DNA from: Zingiber officinale
Lineage: Eukaryota > Streptophyta > Magnoliopsida > Zingiberales > Zingiberaceae
Assembly (NCBI RefSeq): GCF_018446385.1
Contig: NC_055987.1
Coordinates: 4,547,705-4,611,704 of the forward strand
DNA length: 64,000 bases
Direction of reading: 5' to 3'
Shown: positions 18,884 through 28,701 of the stretch, in pieces
Position numbering within the stretch: the stretch's first letter is position 1
Layout: each line of letters opens with the position of its first letter
Program-made: the position numbers and the translations under genes
The notes under the pieces: generated by a model
Database searches by the model: none
What the model saw: only the letters and a program-made list of their open reading frames with translations
What the model was told of the DNA's origin: nothing

Positions 18884-21718
18884 TGTAAAATACCGGAAAT
18901 AGGCGAATATTAATAAAGAAATTTTTCGGAATTTTTAGAAATTTTTCGGAAATTTTTCGGAGCTCGTATAGACGAGTTTACGGGAATAAAAACAGGGTCC
19001 GGAAAAGCCTGTTTAGGCTACCCTGTTTTAATGAGGAAAAGTTTTAATTTCTTTTCCCTTTTTCCTTTTTCTTTTTCCTGTTTTTCGCCGTTCCTTTTTC
19101 CCTCTCCCTCGCGCACCCGAGCCACACTTCTTCCCCCGCCCGACGCCGTGCCCTAACTACACACACGTCGATTTCCTTCTTCCCTCATCTCTAGCGACGC
19201 TGCCCTTCTCCACACCGACATCTCTGCCCTAGCCACCCGGCGCTGCACGACAGTGTCGACGCCGTGTTCTTCTTGGCCGATTCGCCTCGTCGGCCACCAG
19301 ATCTCGGCCCTTCTTCCGATTTGCCGCCGCGTGCCCTAGCCGAGCCTGCCGACGCCGCTGCCTATCTAGACCGGAGCAGTGTTGTCCTCAACCCTAGTTC
19401 TCCGGCCGACTCCTCCTCGAGCCGAGCCACATTGCCGAGTGCTCTTTTCCCTCCATGTCATCTGCCCTAGTTTGTATTCGGCGCCACTGCCGTCTCTCAA
19501 CTTGAACCAGCACTGTTGTCGCCTGTGCCCTAGCGCCGGCGGTCGAGTTCGTCTGTGCCCTCGAACCGATCTGCCCATCTCCGGCTACTCAGGTTAGTGA
19601 CTTCACCTGAGTTTTATGTTCAGCAATTTCATGGGCTGTGAGGCTACAAATGAGTGTTTGGGTTTGGTTTCAGACAGGAGCAGGTAGCGCCGAGTTCTTC
19701 CTCTGTTCCAGTCGGAAGAAAAGGGTCGATTGGGGGTAAGTGGTTGGTATAATGGTTATGCATTAGTATTGGATCTAATGTTTAGCTGTTGATGTATCGA
19801 TGTTCTTTAGGGTATATTGTTTTGGAAATCCACAGCTCCAACCTCGCTCCAGTCAGGGCTACTGCTGTGGATCACCGGCAGACCATCCGGATTTGGGTGA
19901 GTCTAGATGCTATTTCATTTTTATAAAGGATGATCATGTGTAGATTTGAATTAGGGTTATGTTTGAATTAAATTTAAAATGGAATATATGATTCATCATG
20001 TTTTAGATGAATGGGTAATTGGATCTAGGTTTTTATGTGGACAAGTTAATTGATGATCAATTAAGGTTAATCGATAATTAGGGTTTCCTAATTGAATTAA
20101 GAGTCTGATTTAGTTATTTGATACAGGTTGAGTAACTAAATTATTTGTGTTTAATTATGTAGGTTAATGATTATGACTTAGGGTTTTGTCCTAAGTTGTG
20201 TTGGGAATTTTATTTAGCAATTCATTTGAATTTTTAGCTAAATAAAATATCTGTGTATTGGTATTTCAGGACTTTGACGCGAGACGAGCATCTCGACGTC
20301 GTATTCGGACCAGATTGGACCTTTCTATTTTTGGAGGCGGGTACTTTTGACTTATGTCATTTGATATGCTTAGTAATTAAATTAACATGTTGCATTAATT
20401 GTGTTTCTTATCTGTTTTCGGTTAATCACTACCCAAATCTTACATGCTTGATTGATTGATTGGTTTTGCATCTCAGGTATATTTTACCTGTTTATACATG
20501 CTTATAGGGGTAGTGATATGCCATGCTTGACCATGTTCAGGACCTAGGTTTTATACCTTCAGATACTTTGGATTGTTTTGGATTCGTTGACCTTTGATGC
20601 ATTTTTATATATATGTGGATTAGGTCGATATTCTTGTGGTTAGTGCCATGCACCATTTGCATGATTGCACGCTGTGTAGTCCGCCCCATTATTGTTGAGC
20701 ACATCGCCTACATGGATCTGCACACACCACCACTCATGGGTTAGTGGTCGATTCTGGTGCAGCAGGGACTCGTTAGGCACCGCTGGTCCGCTCATGGGTA
20801 GTGTGACACAACATGTTATCCGGCAGGATTCCTCCGCGTCATGTACCGGAGATGAGAGCATTCGCGCCCCCATCTATGATTTGGGGTAGGAGGATAGGTG
20901 TACTCGACAAGATCCCGCTCGATCACTCATCGGGAGTAGTGACGACAGAGTGCACGGTTGTCACACACCCACTCGGCCTCACTTTTGTATGAGATGATCG
21001 ATTGGCGACGGATCATTGGCATCATATGCATGATGCATTTATTGCTGTGTTTGTGGTTTGTTGCATTTATATGCCGCATATTGTTCGATACCTATGTTTG
21101 ACATGCATGTGATTCCTATATCCCTGACCGCTTGACCTTATATTCAGGGACAAGACAAAGATTCTCCGCTTACTCAGATGCATTTTATCTTTCTTATCGA
21201 GACTGTACTATGATTAGTGCTAGGTGTTGTTTCTTTACTTTGCATATCAACTGCACCTGCCGAGTGGACTCACCCCGCCTCCATTGTTGATATTTTCAGG
21301 TTGATGTTGTCAGTCGCTAGTCCTCACTGCACATAGTGCTGGTCCTGCAGACCTCCAGGATATGTTTGGTTTTCGTTTGGTTTCTTTCTGTTCTAGACTG
21401 TTTGAACTCGTTATGTTCTGGATTTATTTGCTTATGGACATGATATAGATTTTATTATATTGATGGATTTGGATTTGGTTTTTATTCTACTACATGCCTG
21501 CCTGGATGGCAGAAGAGGTGAGTTCGTAGGTTTTGAACTTTACGAGTGTAGTTGAGTAGGGTGGTTTTTGAGTCAGAGTATTATTACTGCGTGGTTGTGT
21601 CAGCCAGAGGCTGAATATATATATAAACTGCGTGGTGATTGATTTTTTTAGATTGTCCGCTGTACAGGGGAGATACTGTCGAAATTTTCTCAGACAGGGA
21701 CTCTTCCGGGGCGTGACA
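18884..21718 (+). mobile_element. LTR-like block (probable solo LTR) inside element A
   Basis: Foreign sequence interrupts gag at this point. It begins TGTAAAATACCGG, has repeats of AATTTTTCGG (18920-18960), a long C/T-rich leader (19040-19200), and ends GGGGCGTGACA, an end seen in Tekay/Del-type gypsy LTRs. There is no coding domain and no primer site follows, so a solo LTR fits. The candidate duplications CGTTG and CGCTC agree at only 3 of 5 positions, so the exact ends and the solo-LTR reading are uncertain. Confidence 0.5.
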
Positions 21719-21956
21719 CGCTCAGGCAAGATTCGAGGCCCTGGACCCCCTAGCATCGCAGGGGCGCCTTATTGAGCCGTTGTGAGGATAAAGTTTTATC
21801 CTCAAACCATTGTATAGCCGTTGTGAGCAGATCATGTGCACTATTAGGGGCGCTTGGACCAAGTCCAGACGTCTAGAGATGTCACGCCAACAAAATTGCT
21901 AGTTTCATTAGCAGGCTATAAATAGAGTCCTGATCTTCTTCATCGAGGATAAAAAT
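21719..21956. other. unassigned 238-bp segment between the LTR-like block and the truncated LTR
   Basis: It is neither gag of element A nor LTR sequence of A. It contains two AGCCGTTGTGAG blocks (about 21776 and 21820) and a CTATAAATAGAG TATA-like motif near 21929. It might be filler DNA or a fragment of another element that replaced the 5' end of A. Confidence 0.4.
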
Positions 21957-22443
21957 AGACTCGTAATTCTCTGTACCTCCGGTGAAGAAACGGAGACCTT
22001 ATATAAACCTCTCAAGGAGCTGGCACGCCAATCAAAACAATCACCTGCTTTCGACCTGGGTCTGTCAGAAGGGCATCCATGAGGCCATACCGCTATCAGA
22101 TCAACCTCTCCATGATGTGACGGCTAGATCCTCTATCGTGAAATCTGTGTACGGCGTAATCATTAGGCATGCCTTTGCGACATCCCATATCCCGAGCCGA
22201 ACGAATAGGCTGCTCGGCTAACCTTTGTATCCTCGCCCTTATCCACCCGCTCGGCCCTTCGGTTCCGGCCAGACAGACACCCGCCTTGGCGTCGGAAACC
22301 CCAGCCTATGGCTGGGTTATATCTGGCTCCGCTCGGACCTGCTTAACTGCTCGACACGGCCCTTACCCGCTTAGTCAGCCCTCCATCTGTCCTCAGACTG
22401 AGACCCTTCAGGAAGTGGGTCCCCCATTCTCACCGCCGGATCA
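21957..22443 (-). repeat. 5' LTR of element A, truncated
   Basis: It matches 2775-3282 (shared GTACCTCCGGTGAAGAAA, CACCTGCTTTCGACC and the final CCGCCGGATCA) but lacks the first ~165 bp of the LTR and the primer site. Its outer end abuts GTAAA (22444-22448), pairing with 2605-2609. Confidence 0.8.
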
Positions 22444-22654
22444 GTAAATAAACGGTCAAAATAGTAGGAAGGAAGACCCCAATAAAAAAAAGCCACGATA
22501 TTTCCGGAGAAGATGAACTTAATTTGACTTAGAAACGGTAGATCATAAAATAATATAAATAAAATAATTAAATTTCGGATGACTTGAGTCATAATAGTAA
22601 AATTTATATTAAAATTGTCAATCACAACTTAAAGTTTAGATATAGTCTTTATGT

Positions 22655-22839
22655 GTCCCTAGGACGTAGCGCAGATGGTGGACGCATGATATCTCTGACG
22701 TAATGGTCAAGGGTCGATTCTCAGGAACTGACGACCTGGGGTTTACCCCGCCATGCGTCTATGGCCTGTGTACCTACATGAACCTCCCTTCATATCCGTG
22801 GGGCCGGCACTAGGAGGCCGCTAAGGTAACGGATCTACC
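22655..22839 (+). mobile_element. tRNA-derived SINE with 20-bp target-site duplication
   Basis: The flanks TTTAGATATAGTCTTTATGT (22635-22654) and TTTAGATATAGTCTGTATGT (22840-22859) differ at one base. The ~185-bp body begins GTCCCTAGGACG and has an A-box-like TAGCGCAGATGG near 22667 and a B-box-like GGGTCGATTCT near 22710, the internal RNA polymerase III promoter layout. It ends in ACCT(TT) without a poly-A tail, as in Au-type plant SINEs. The family name is inferred. Confidence 0.75.
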
Positions 22840-22859
22840 TTTAGATATAGTCTGTATGT

Positions 22860-23770
22860 AAAAAAATTCACTTTCTATCCAAATATAATATAATAGATAT
22901 CAATTTAACTAATTATTTCTATTTTTTAAATAAAAAGTTTAAAATCGAGTATAATTCATCTTAAACTTAGCACATTAAATTAAAATCTTTTATATTTTCT
23001 ATAAAATTGATCATAATTTTTTTTCACCTGACCAATCGATTAGGAGATCATACCTCGATCAATTATACCTAAGTCAATTGATTAATTAATCAGGTGGGAA
23101 AAGATTGTGGTCAATTGAATGAAAAATAGATTAAATCCTTTTTAAATGATATTGATGAAAAATATATTAAATTTTCTTTAAATAGTGTTAAAGTTAAGAT
23201 AAATTATATTAGGTTGAAAAAAAATATTGTACTCAATTTAATAAAAAAAATATTTTAATTCAATTTCTAATTTGATAAAAAAAAATATACTCTGATTTAA
23301 TTTTAAATGTGTTAAATTTAGAAGAAATTATATTTTATTTTGGATTTTTTATATAAAAAATGAGGAATAATTAGGCAATGATATTTACATGTAGAGAATT
23401 GAAGCAAATAAAATTTTAGATGTAAGGTATAATAATAAAAAAAAAATCACGAAAACTGTAGGTAAAATTTAAATTATGATAGAGTATTTTAAGACAATTT
23501 TTCCTCATAATATATTTATGATTTATCTATAATTTTTAGCAAGTAGGTTAACAAAATAACGTTCCATTAATTTCCTACCTCGTTGACAGTATTTAATGTG
23601 ATAAAAAAGTATCAATACATGTTGATAAATCATGAATACCTACTAATCATTAGTGTAAGTGACTAAGACATAAAAAAATATATATATATACTTAAATATG
23701 TCAAATTTCAATCTTAAAATTTTATATAATAATATTTTATGTCTAATGATCGCATTGTGCCAAAGGAACT
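22860..23770. other. AT-rich intergenic DNA, no gene seen
   Basis: Very A/T-rich with many homopolymer runs. A local motif CAATCGATTAGGAGATC ... GTCAATTGATTAATTAATC near 23033-23090 is weakly self-complementary. No domain or RNA gene was recognised. Confidence 0.6.
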
Positions 23771-24535
23771 CGTTCATAGGATTTAATTATGGTAAAAAGG
23801 TGAATACGTTCGCCCCTAACGTCCCCACCAACCCGATCCAAGGCCAACACGGAGTAGATATATCACGGGCAGCTATTAGCATTTGGAATAGTGACTAGTA
23901 CATAAGGGAGGTATTTACCTCGACTTAGCTGAGATTCGAATCCCAAACTTCATTATGACAACACCTTATGCGTTAGCCACTACACCCATCCGAGGGGAGT
24001 CGTTCATAGGATTTAATTGTGGCAAAAGGCGAATACGTTCGCCCCAGCACCCCCGCCAACCCGTCCGAGGGCCAACACGGAGGAGGTAAATTACGGACGG
24101 CTACTAGCTTTTGAAATAGTAACTAACACATAAGGGATGTATTTACCTCGATTTTGTGGAGATTCGAACCTCATATCTTATTATGGCAGCACCTCATGCG
24201 CTAGCTACTAGACCCATCCGAGGGGATCGTTAATCATAGGATTTAATTGTGGCAAAAAGGTAAATACGCTCGTCCCTAGCGCTCAACTCGTCTCAGGGTC
24301 AACACGGAGGAGATAAATCACATGCGGCTACTAGCATTTGGAATAGTGACTAGCACATAAGTGAGGTATTTACCTCGATTTTATCGAGATTCGAACCCCG
24401 GACCTCATTATGATAATACCTAATGTGTTAGTCACTAGACTCATCCGAGGGGACCGTTCATAGGATTTAATTGAGGTAAAAAGTTGAATACGCTCACTTT
24501 TAGTGCCCCGTCAATTCATTCCATGATCAACACGG
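23771..24535 (-). repeat. head-to-tail array of ~230-bp SINE-like units
   Basis: Units begin CGTTCATAGGATTTAATT at 23771 and 24001; further copies (ATTTAATT anchors at 24241 and 24465) give spacings of 230, 230 and 224 bp, and the fourth copy is partial. On the minus strand each full unit has GAGGTTCGAATCTC, a good RNA polymerase III B box, downstream of CTAG(T)...GCTAGCGCATGAGGTG, which resembles a tRNA A-box region, so each unit looks like a tRNA-derived SINE. Units differ by substitutions and small indels. Confidence 0.65.
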
Positions 24536-25901
24536 ATGAAATATTATTTAATGCTAAATATGGTTGTTGACGCCGTTCAAATAATTTTTGATAGTTGGAT
24601 AGATGTCATTTAATAATCGTGCCAGATTCAAATATGTATAATTCTGGCGGCAATTTCGAAATTCAGCAGTAGTGTCGTCACCATACGTCATGGTTGGTTA
24701 AATTATTATTTTTATTTAAAAAACTAAATTAATTATTTAAATCAAGAACTACCACTATAATATAATACATTTAAAATTATGAAATACTCAAAAGATCTAC
24801 TCTATTTGCTTTATGTGAGTTTCACAAATTACCCAATCAATGATAATATTTTTTTAAATAATAAACAGACTAATTTTCTATAATAAAGCAGATTGATAAT
24901 GCTATTTTAATTGAAAATAGAAATAATAAAATTAAACGGTCGTTGTCTATACAAATTTGACAACGAGCAATTAACTGAAGTTGTTGATATTTTGAATCAC
25001 ATTGAGTACGATTATAATTTTTTTACTTTAAGTGGTTGATGATTAAAAGGAACACCATCGGCATCAACGGTCAATCAGAGAAGCCATCCGCATCAACGGT
25101 CAACGTGCATTTGGATTTGGACGGCAGATTCTGATGTGATCTTATCCAAAAGTCGGTCAAATATTTTAATTTCCAATTTATATATATTTTTATATATCTC
25201 TTTTGTTGCTTCTTCTTCACCCCCATCTTTTTATTTATTTTATTCTGAGGAAAAAAATGTTTTAGATAGTGGAAATTAAGAAAATTATTTTCTTAATAAT
25301 TATATTGTATAGTGAAAATTAAATAACTTTTTATAAATTTAATTACGTTTATTTTATACCCAGTTAACTAAGAGATGAATTTAGACTACTACAGAGCCAT
25401 AACCAATATGATAGAGTTTGTTTCGATGTCTTATTTAGATAAATATTTCACGATCAAGAAAAATAAACTTATTAGTTAATTATAATTTATAAGTAAATAA
25501 ATAGTGCACGACTCCATTTTGACAAGAGTATAATATGCATTATTTTAATCACTAATTTCTCCTTTTTTTTTCTACGTCGGATATAAAAATTAGTTAGACT
25601 TTTGAGAGATGTGGGTTTCAGACCTATTTTAATTGCCTATGGATGTTCTTGATCGTAAATGGCATGAATATGAACTGCAAAATATAATTATAATTATATC
25701 CTGCAATATAAAATTTAGACACGAGTATTGATTATAAATAATATTTTTTTATATAATTTTTTATAATGTTCGAATGCTTACATTAATTGTCTTCCTTATT
25801 TTGAATTCCATCCCAAATAAGACATAATTTCGATAATAAATTTAATTTACTTAAATTTTTAATATATAAATATATTTATACCAACTAAAGTAAAATATAT
25901 A
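24536..25901. other. AT-rich intergenic DNA, no gene seen
   Basis: No coding domain was recognised. There is a small imperfect duplication (GCATCAACGGTCAA at about 25058 and 25090). The bases ATATT at 25902-25906 are the target-site duplication of the next element. Confidence 0.6.
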
Positions 25902-26199
25902 ATATTTGATCCTGTCCGAATGCTGAATCAACGGACGCTGGGCACGTGGTACTCCCCGGCTGCTGACGTGGATCTTCGACCGGTCGCACGAACCTCCGAC
26001 GAACCTGCACAGAAGTCGGGCCGGGAAGGGGTTTCCGACGGCGACCCTCCGACGCTCAAGTCAGGCAAGCAAGTAATGAAAAAAGTGGCTCCAAAGGTGT
26101 CCAACGCGTACCTCCGGCGAAGTATAAGGCTCTTTATATAGAGCGGTGGAGAAGGGAGTGTACACCTACCGAGGTGTACACGTTGTTGGTACAATTTCC

Positions 26200-26635
26200 A
26201 GTAGGTCAAGGTTGACCTAGTTGACCAAGCGTAAACCTTGGTCATGGTTTCGATGTTTGACAATACAGAAAGACATGTAGACATGGACAATGCAGGTGCA
26301 GTTGTCCATGCGGAGAGATACTGATCAGGGTCTGATCAGGTTGGATAAAGAAGAGTCAAGTAGGTCAAGGTTGACCAGATACTTGACTGGGAAGTCCTAA
26401 CTGGGATGTTAGGCAGTTCGGAAAGTCCTGGTGAGTGAAACCAGGCAGTTCGGAAAGTCCTGGTGAGTGAAGCCAGGCAAGGGAAATCCAGATAGGTCAA
26501 GGTTGACCAGACATCTGGTGAAAAGTCCAAGCAGGGAGATTGGCACGAGAAAAGTCCAAGTATTGAGACTTGGCACGGAAAAGTCCAAGCAGGGAGCTTG
26601 GCACGGGAGAAGTCCAAGTATGGAAAGCTTGGCAT
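26200..26635. repeat. array of covarying short inverted repeats in solo LTR G
   Basis: The paired arms in order are AGGTCAA/TTGACCT, ACCAAG/CTTGGT, TCAAGTA/TACTTGA (26355 onward), CCTAAC/GTTAGG, CCTGGT/(A)CCAGG twice, CCAGAT/ATCTGG, CCAAGC/GATTGG (imperfect), CCAAGT/ACTTGG, CCAAGC/GCTTGG, and CCAAGT/AGCTTGG (imperfect). The plan is the same as in element C, but several arms differ. Confidence 0.8.
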
Positions 26636-26639
26636 GGGA

Positions 26640-26955
26640 AGTCAGAGAGAGCTCGGTAGCTCGGTAGTTCGGTAGCTCGGTAGCTCGTAGCTCGGCAGCT
26701 CGCTCTCCGGACTAGGTCAGAGAGGGCTCGGTAGCTCGTTCTCTGGACCGGATGGAGTCGGAGAGGGCTCGGTAGCTCGGTAGCTCGTAGTTCGGCAGCT
26801 CGCTCTCCGGACTAGGTCAGAGAGGGCTCGGTAGCTCGTTCTCTGGACCGGATGGAGTCGGAGAGGGCTCGGTAGCTCATTCTCTGGACCGGACGAAGTC
26901 GGAGAGGGCTCGACAGCTCGTTCTCCGGAGTAGGTCAGAGAGGGCTCGGTAGCTC
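26640..26955. repeat. GCTCGGTAGCTCG minisatellite in solo LTR G
   Basis: Repeats of (AGAGAGGGCTCGGTAGCTCG) alternating with TTCTCTGGACCGGA or TTCTCCGGA blocks. A 110-120 bp higher-order unit appears at least twice (around 26700 and 26815). It is not found in the C or F LTRs. Confidence 0.75.
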
Positions 26956-26957
26956 GG

Positions 26958-27190
26958 CTGATCGGTCTGGTGACCGATCAGTAACCAAACAGAATGCTTC
27001 TGTGGATTATCTGATCGGTCTGGAGACCGATCAGAAAGCAAACAGAAGAAGAAGAAGGAGAAAGGCTGATCGGTCCAGGGACCGATCAGACTCCTCCTGC
27101 ACCGATCAGGACATAGCCTGATCGGTCCCCAAGACTGATCAGGGACAGTGTGGACCGATCAGGTTGGAGCCTGATCGGTCCAGAACTATC
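26958..27190. repeat. GATCGGTC/GACCGATC split-palindrome array in solo LTR G
   Basis: Units such as CTGATCGGTCTGGTGACCGATC, CTGATCGGTCCAGGGACCGATC and CTGATCGGTCCCCAAGACTGATC are separated by 20-30 bases. They stand where the C and F LTRs have their GATCGATC arrays, with a different core but the same split-palindrome design. Confidence 0.8.
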
Positions 27191-28047
27191 CGTTGGCTCA
27201 CAACGGTCTTCTGTCTTCTGCTGTCTTCTGGCTTCTTCTTCGCAGGTGGATGCAGGTTATAAAAGGAGATCGAGGGCTGCTACAGTTGACTACTTACTAC
27301 CTCTCCGAAGCTTCTGCTTCTTCTTCTTCACTGCTGTGATTTGAGCTTTGCTGAGCTCGCTCCTTCTTGAAGCTTCGGGTGAGCTTTCCTCGACTGATCA
27401 GCTGCTGCTGTGAGTTTCCTGAAGTTGCTGCTTCGGATTCCAGTCGACAAGAAAAGTAGGAAGAAACACGAAGAATTTGGGGTGACTATTCACACCCCCC
27501 CTCTCTAGCCGCGACCATCGATCCTAACACACGTGTCAGCGGCCCATACCCCAGTAAGGACTTGTCAGTGAGCTTATCTGACCCATACTGCTACAGTCCA
27601 AGCATGTCCTCGATGGGACAGCGGAACCCCCTGTCATAAGATTTGCAGTATGGCCTATATGTGGAACATACTCGCTGTCAGAAAAAGATGTCCCTTGTCC
27701 TTTTGCCCTTACTCCCTGGAGAGAGTCCGACCGGCCGGCTTCCACGACATCCGGCCGGACGTATGCGGTGGTTTACTTGGGGAGATTCTTACTCCCGTGC
27801 TTTGTGGAGACTGTTAGTAGTGCTACCTAATGGCTTTGGCCGAACGTACAATCCGATCGACCCTGCGATCTTGTCCGCTGAGCGCCGGAACCCTGACTTT
27901 CGACGAGACACCTTCAACCATCAACTAGACACCGGCCGGCCGCCCGGCCGGTCGAACCCGCCCCTCTCCGACCGGCCATCTGCTACTTTGACTTCCACGT
28001 GGCGTTGACTCCTCCGGACGGGGGCCCCTGTTCTTACAACCGGATCA

Positions 28048-28064
28048 CTTGCCTCCCCTTCAAG
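28048..28064 (-). other. polypurine tract of element D
   Basis: The minus strand reads CTTGAAGGGGAGGCAAG directly before the LTR end, identical to element A. Confidence 0.7.
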
Positions 28065-28416
28065 TATAGTCGAAGGAGGCGATTAGTCCGACTGACTGGA
28101 CTACTAGCCTAGCCGGGCGGCATCTTCAGGCACTCCTCTTCCGATCGGCTTCCCGCAGGGATGACCTTGTCAGGTTGGTCAACAGCAACCTTCCTCCGAT
28201 CTCCTCGTAACCCGTGCTAATCTTCAACATTAAGGCTGAGCATGCGCTCATTAAATGCATCGAATGACCAAACACCACGTGGCGAACTGTCGTCATCGTA
28301 CGGCGACGGCGGTGTGGTGCTTTGATGGGATCGAGGCGGTTCGAAATGGTCGGCGCGATGTGCACTTTGATTCCCGTGACCTGGATCCAACGGTGGAGGC
28401 CGCCCGACCTCCACCC

Positions 28417-28423
28417 TATAAAA
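28417..28423 (+). promoter_or_regulatory. TATA box of the antisense gene of element D
   Basis: CCCTATAAAATC is centred about 280 bp upstream of the ATG at 28702. The homologous CACCCTATAAAT in element B (minus strand, about 46149-46160) sits at the same relative place, which supports a conserved promoter distinct from the LTR. Confidence 0.55.
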
Positions 28424-28701
28424 TCTTCGTTTGCTCCACCGTTGCCTCACTCCTCCTTGCGCGTGCCCCCAGTTATTCGTCTCGTTCTAGAGCTCCGGCG
28501 ATCGTGTTCTCCTGCTTTCGTTGATCCTCGGTGTTTTTCCCTCGATCCTCTTTTTTTTCCCGTAAGATTCTCTCCTTTTCTTTCTCGTCTCCGGTACTTT
28601 CTTCGCATTTCTTTCCCCAGTTTTCGCTTCCAGGGTGCTCTTTTCACTTAATACCGTCTTTCTTCTACCTTTCTGCCTTTTTGATTTCTCCCGCTCGGAT
28701 C

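Larger units (their letters stand above)
2610..22443 (-). mobile_element. Element A: Ty3/gypsy Tat-lineage retrotransposon, degenerate and interrupted
   Basis: The element is bounded by the 5-bp duplication GTAAA at 2605-2609 and 22444-22448, and both LTR outer ends are TGATCC/GGATCA. It lies on the minus strand: Gag, protease, RT remains, RNase H and integrase run from about 18868 down to 14144, then come a 122-bp tandem array, an antisense gene, the polypurine tract and the 3' LTR at the low-coordinate end. It is interrupted by element C at 4776-12063 and an LTR-like block at 18884-21718. The 5' LTR (21957-22443) and the 5' end of gag are truncated, and every coding region is frameshifted, so it is dead. 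Confidence 0.85.
26184..27529 (+). mobile_element. Solo LTR G (copia-type, related to elements C and F)
   Basis: It begins TGTTGGTACAATTTCC and ends CGATCCTAACA. CACGT is duplicated on both sides (26179-26183 and 27530-27534), and the uninterrupted site is visible in the other LTR of D (…GTATACGTGTCAGC…). The order matches the LTR of C: inverted-repeat array, palindrome array, C-rich TATTCACACCCCCCCTCTCTAG terminus. No internal region remains, so unequal recombination between two LTRs is the likely origin. Confidence 0.9.
25907..28047 (-). repeat. 3' LTR of element D, split by solo LTR G
   Basis: The two parts, 25907-26183 and 27535-28047, together correspond to the 736-bp LTR at 57177-57912. 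The element-strand TATA (CTCTATATAAAGAGCC) is at about 26124-26139. Compared with this copy the 57177 copy lacks 53 bp between two CCTCCGACG-like repeats near 57265. Confidence 0.9.

Noticed and set aside
19264..19597. Pro/Ser-rich open frames in the LTR-like block as a gene
   Set aside because: They overlap in several frames in GC-rich leader sequence of an LTR-like block, with no domain.
18871..21723. Exact target-site duplication CGTTG/CGCTC for the LTR-like block
   Set aside because: Only 3 of 5 bases agree, and one flank is not the expected continuation of gag, so the duplication is not claimed.
23771..24535. tRNA genes suggested by GGTTCGAATC boxes on the minus strand
   Set aside because: No cloverleaf or acceptor stem can be formed around the boxes; the units are tandem SINE-like repeats.
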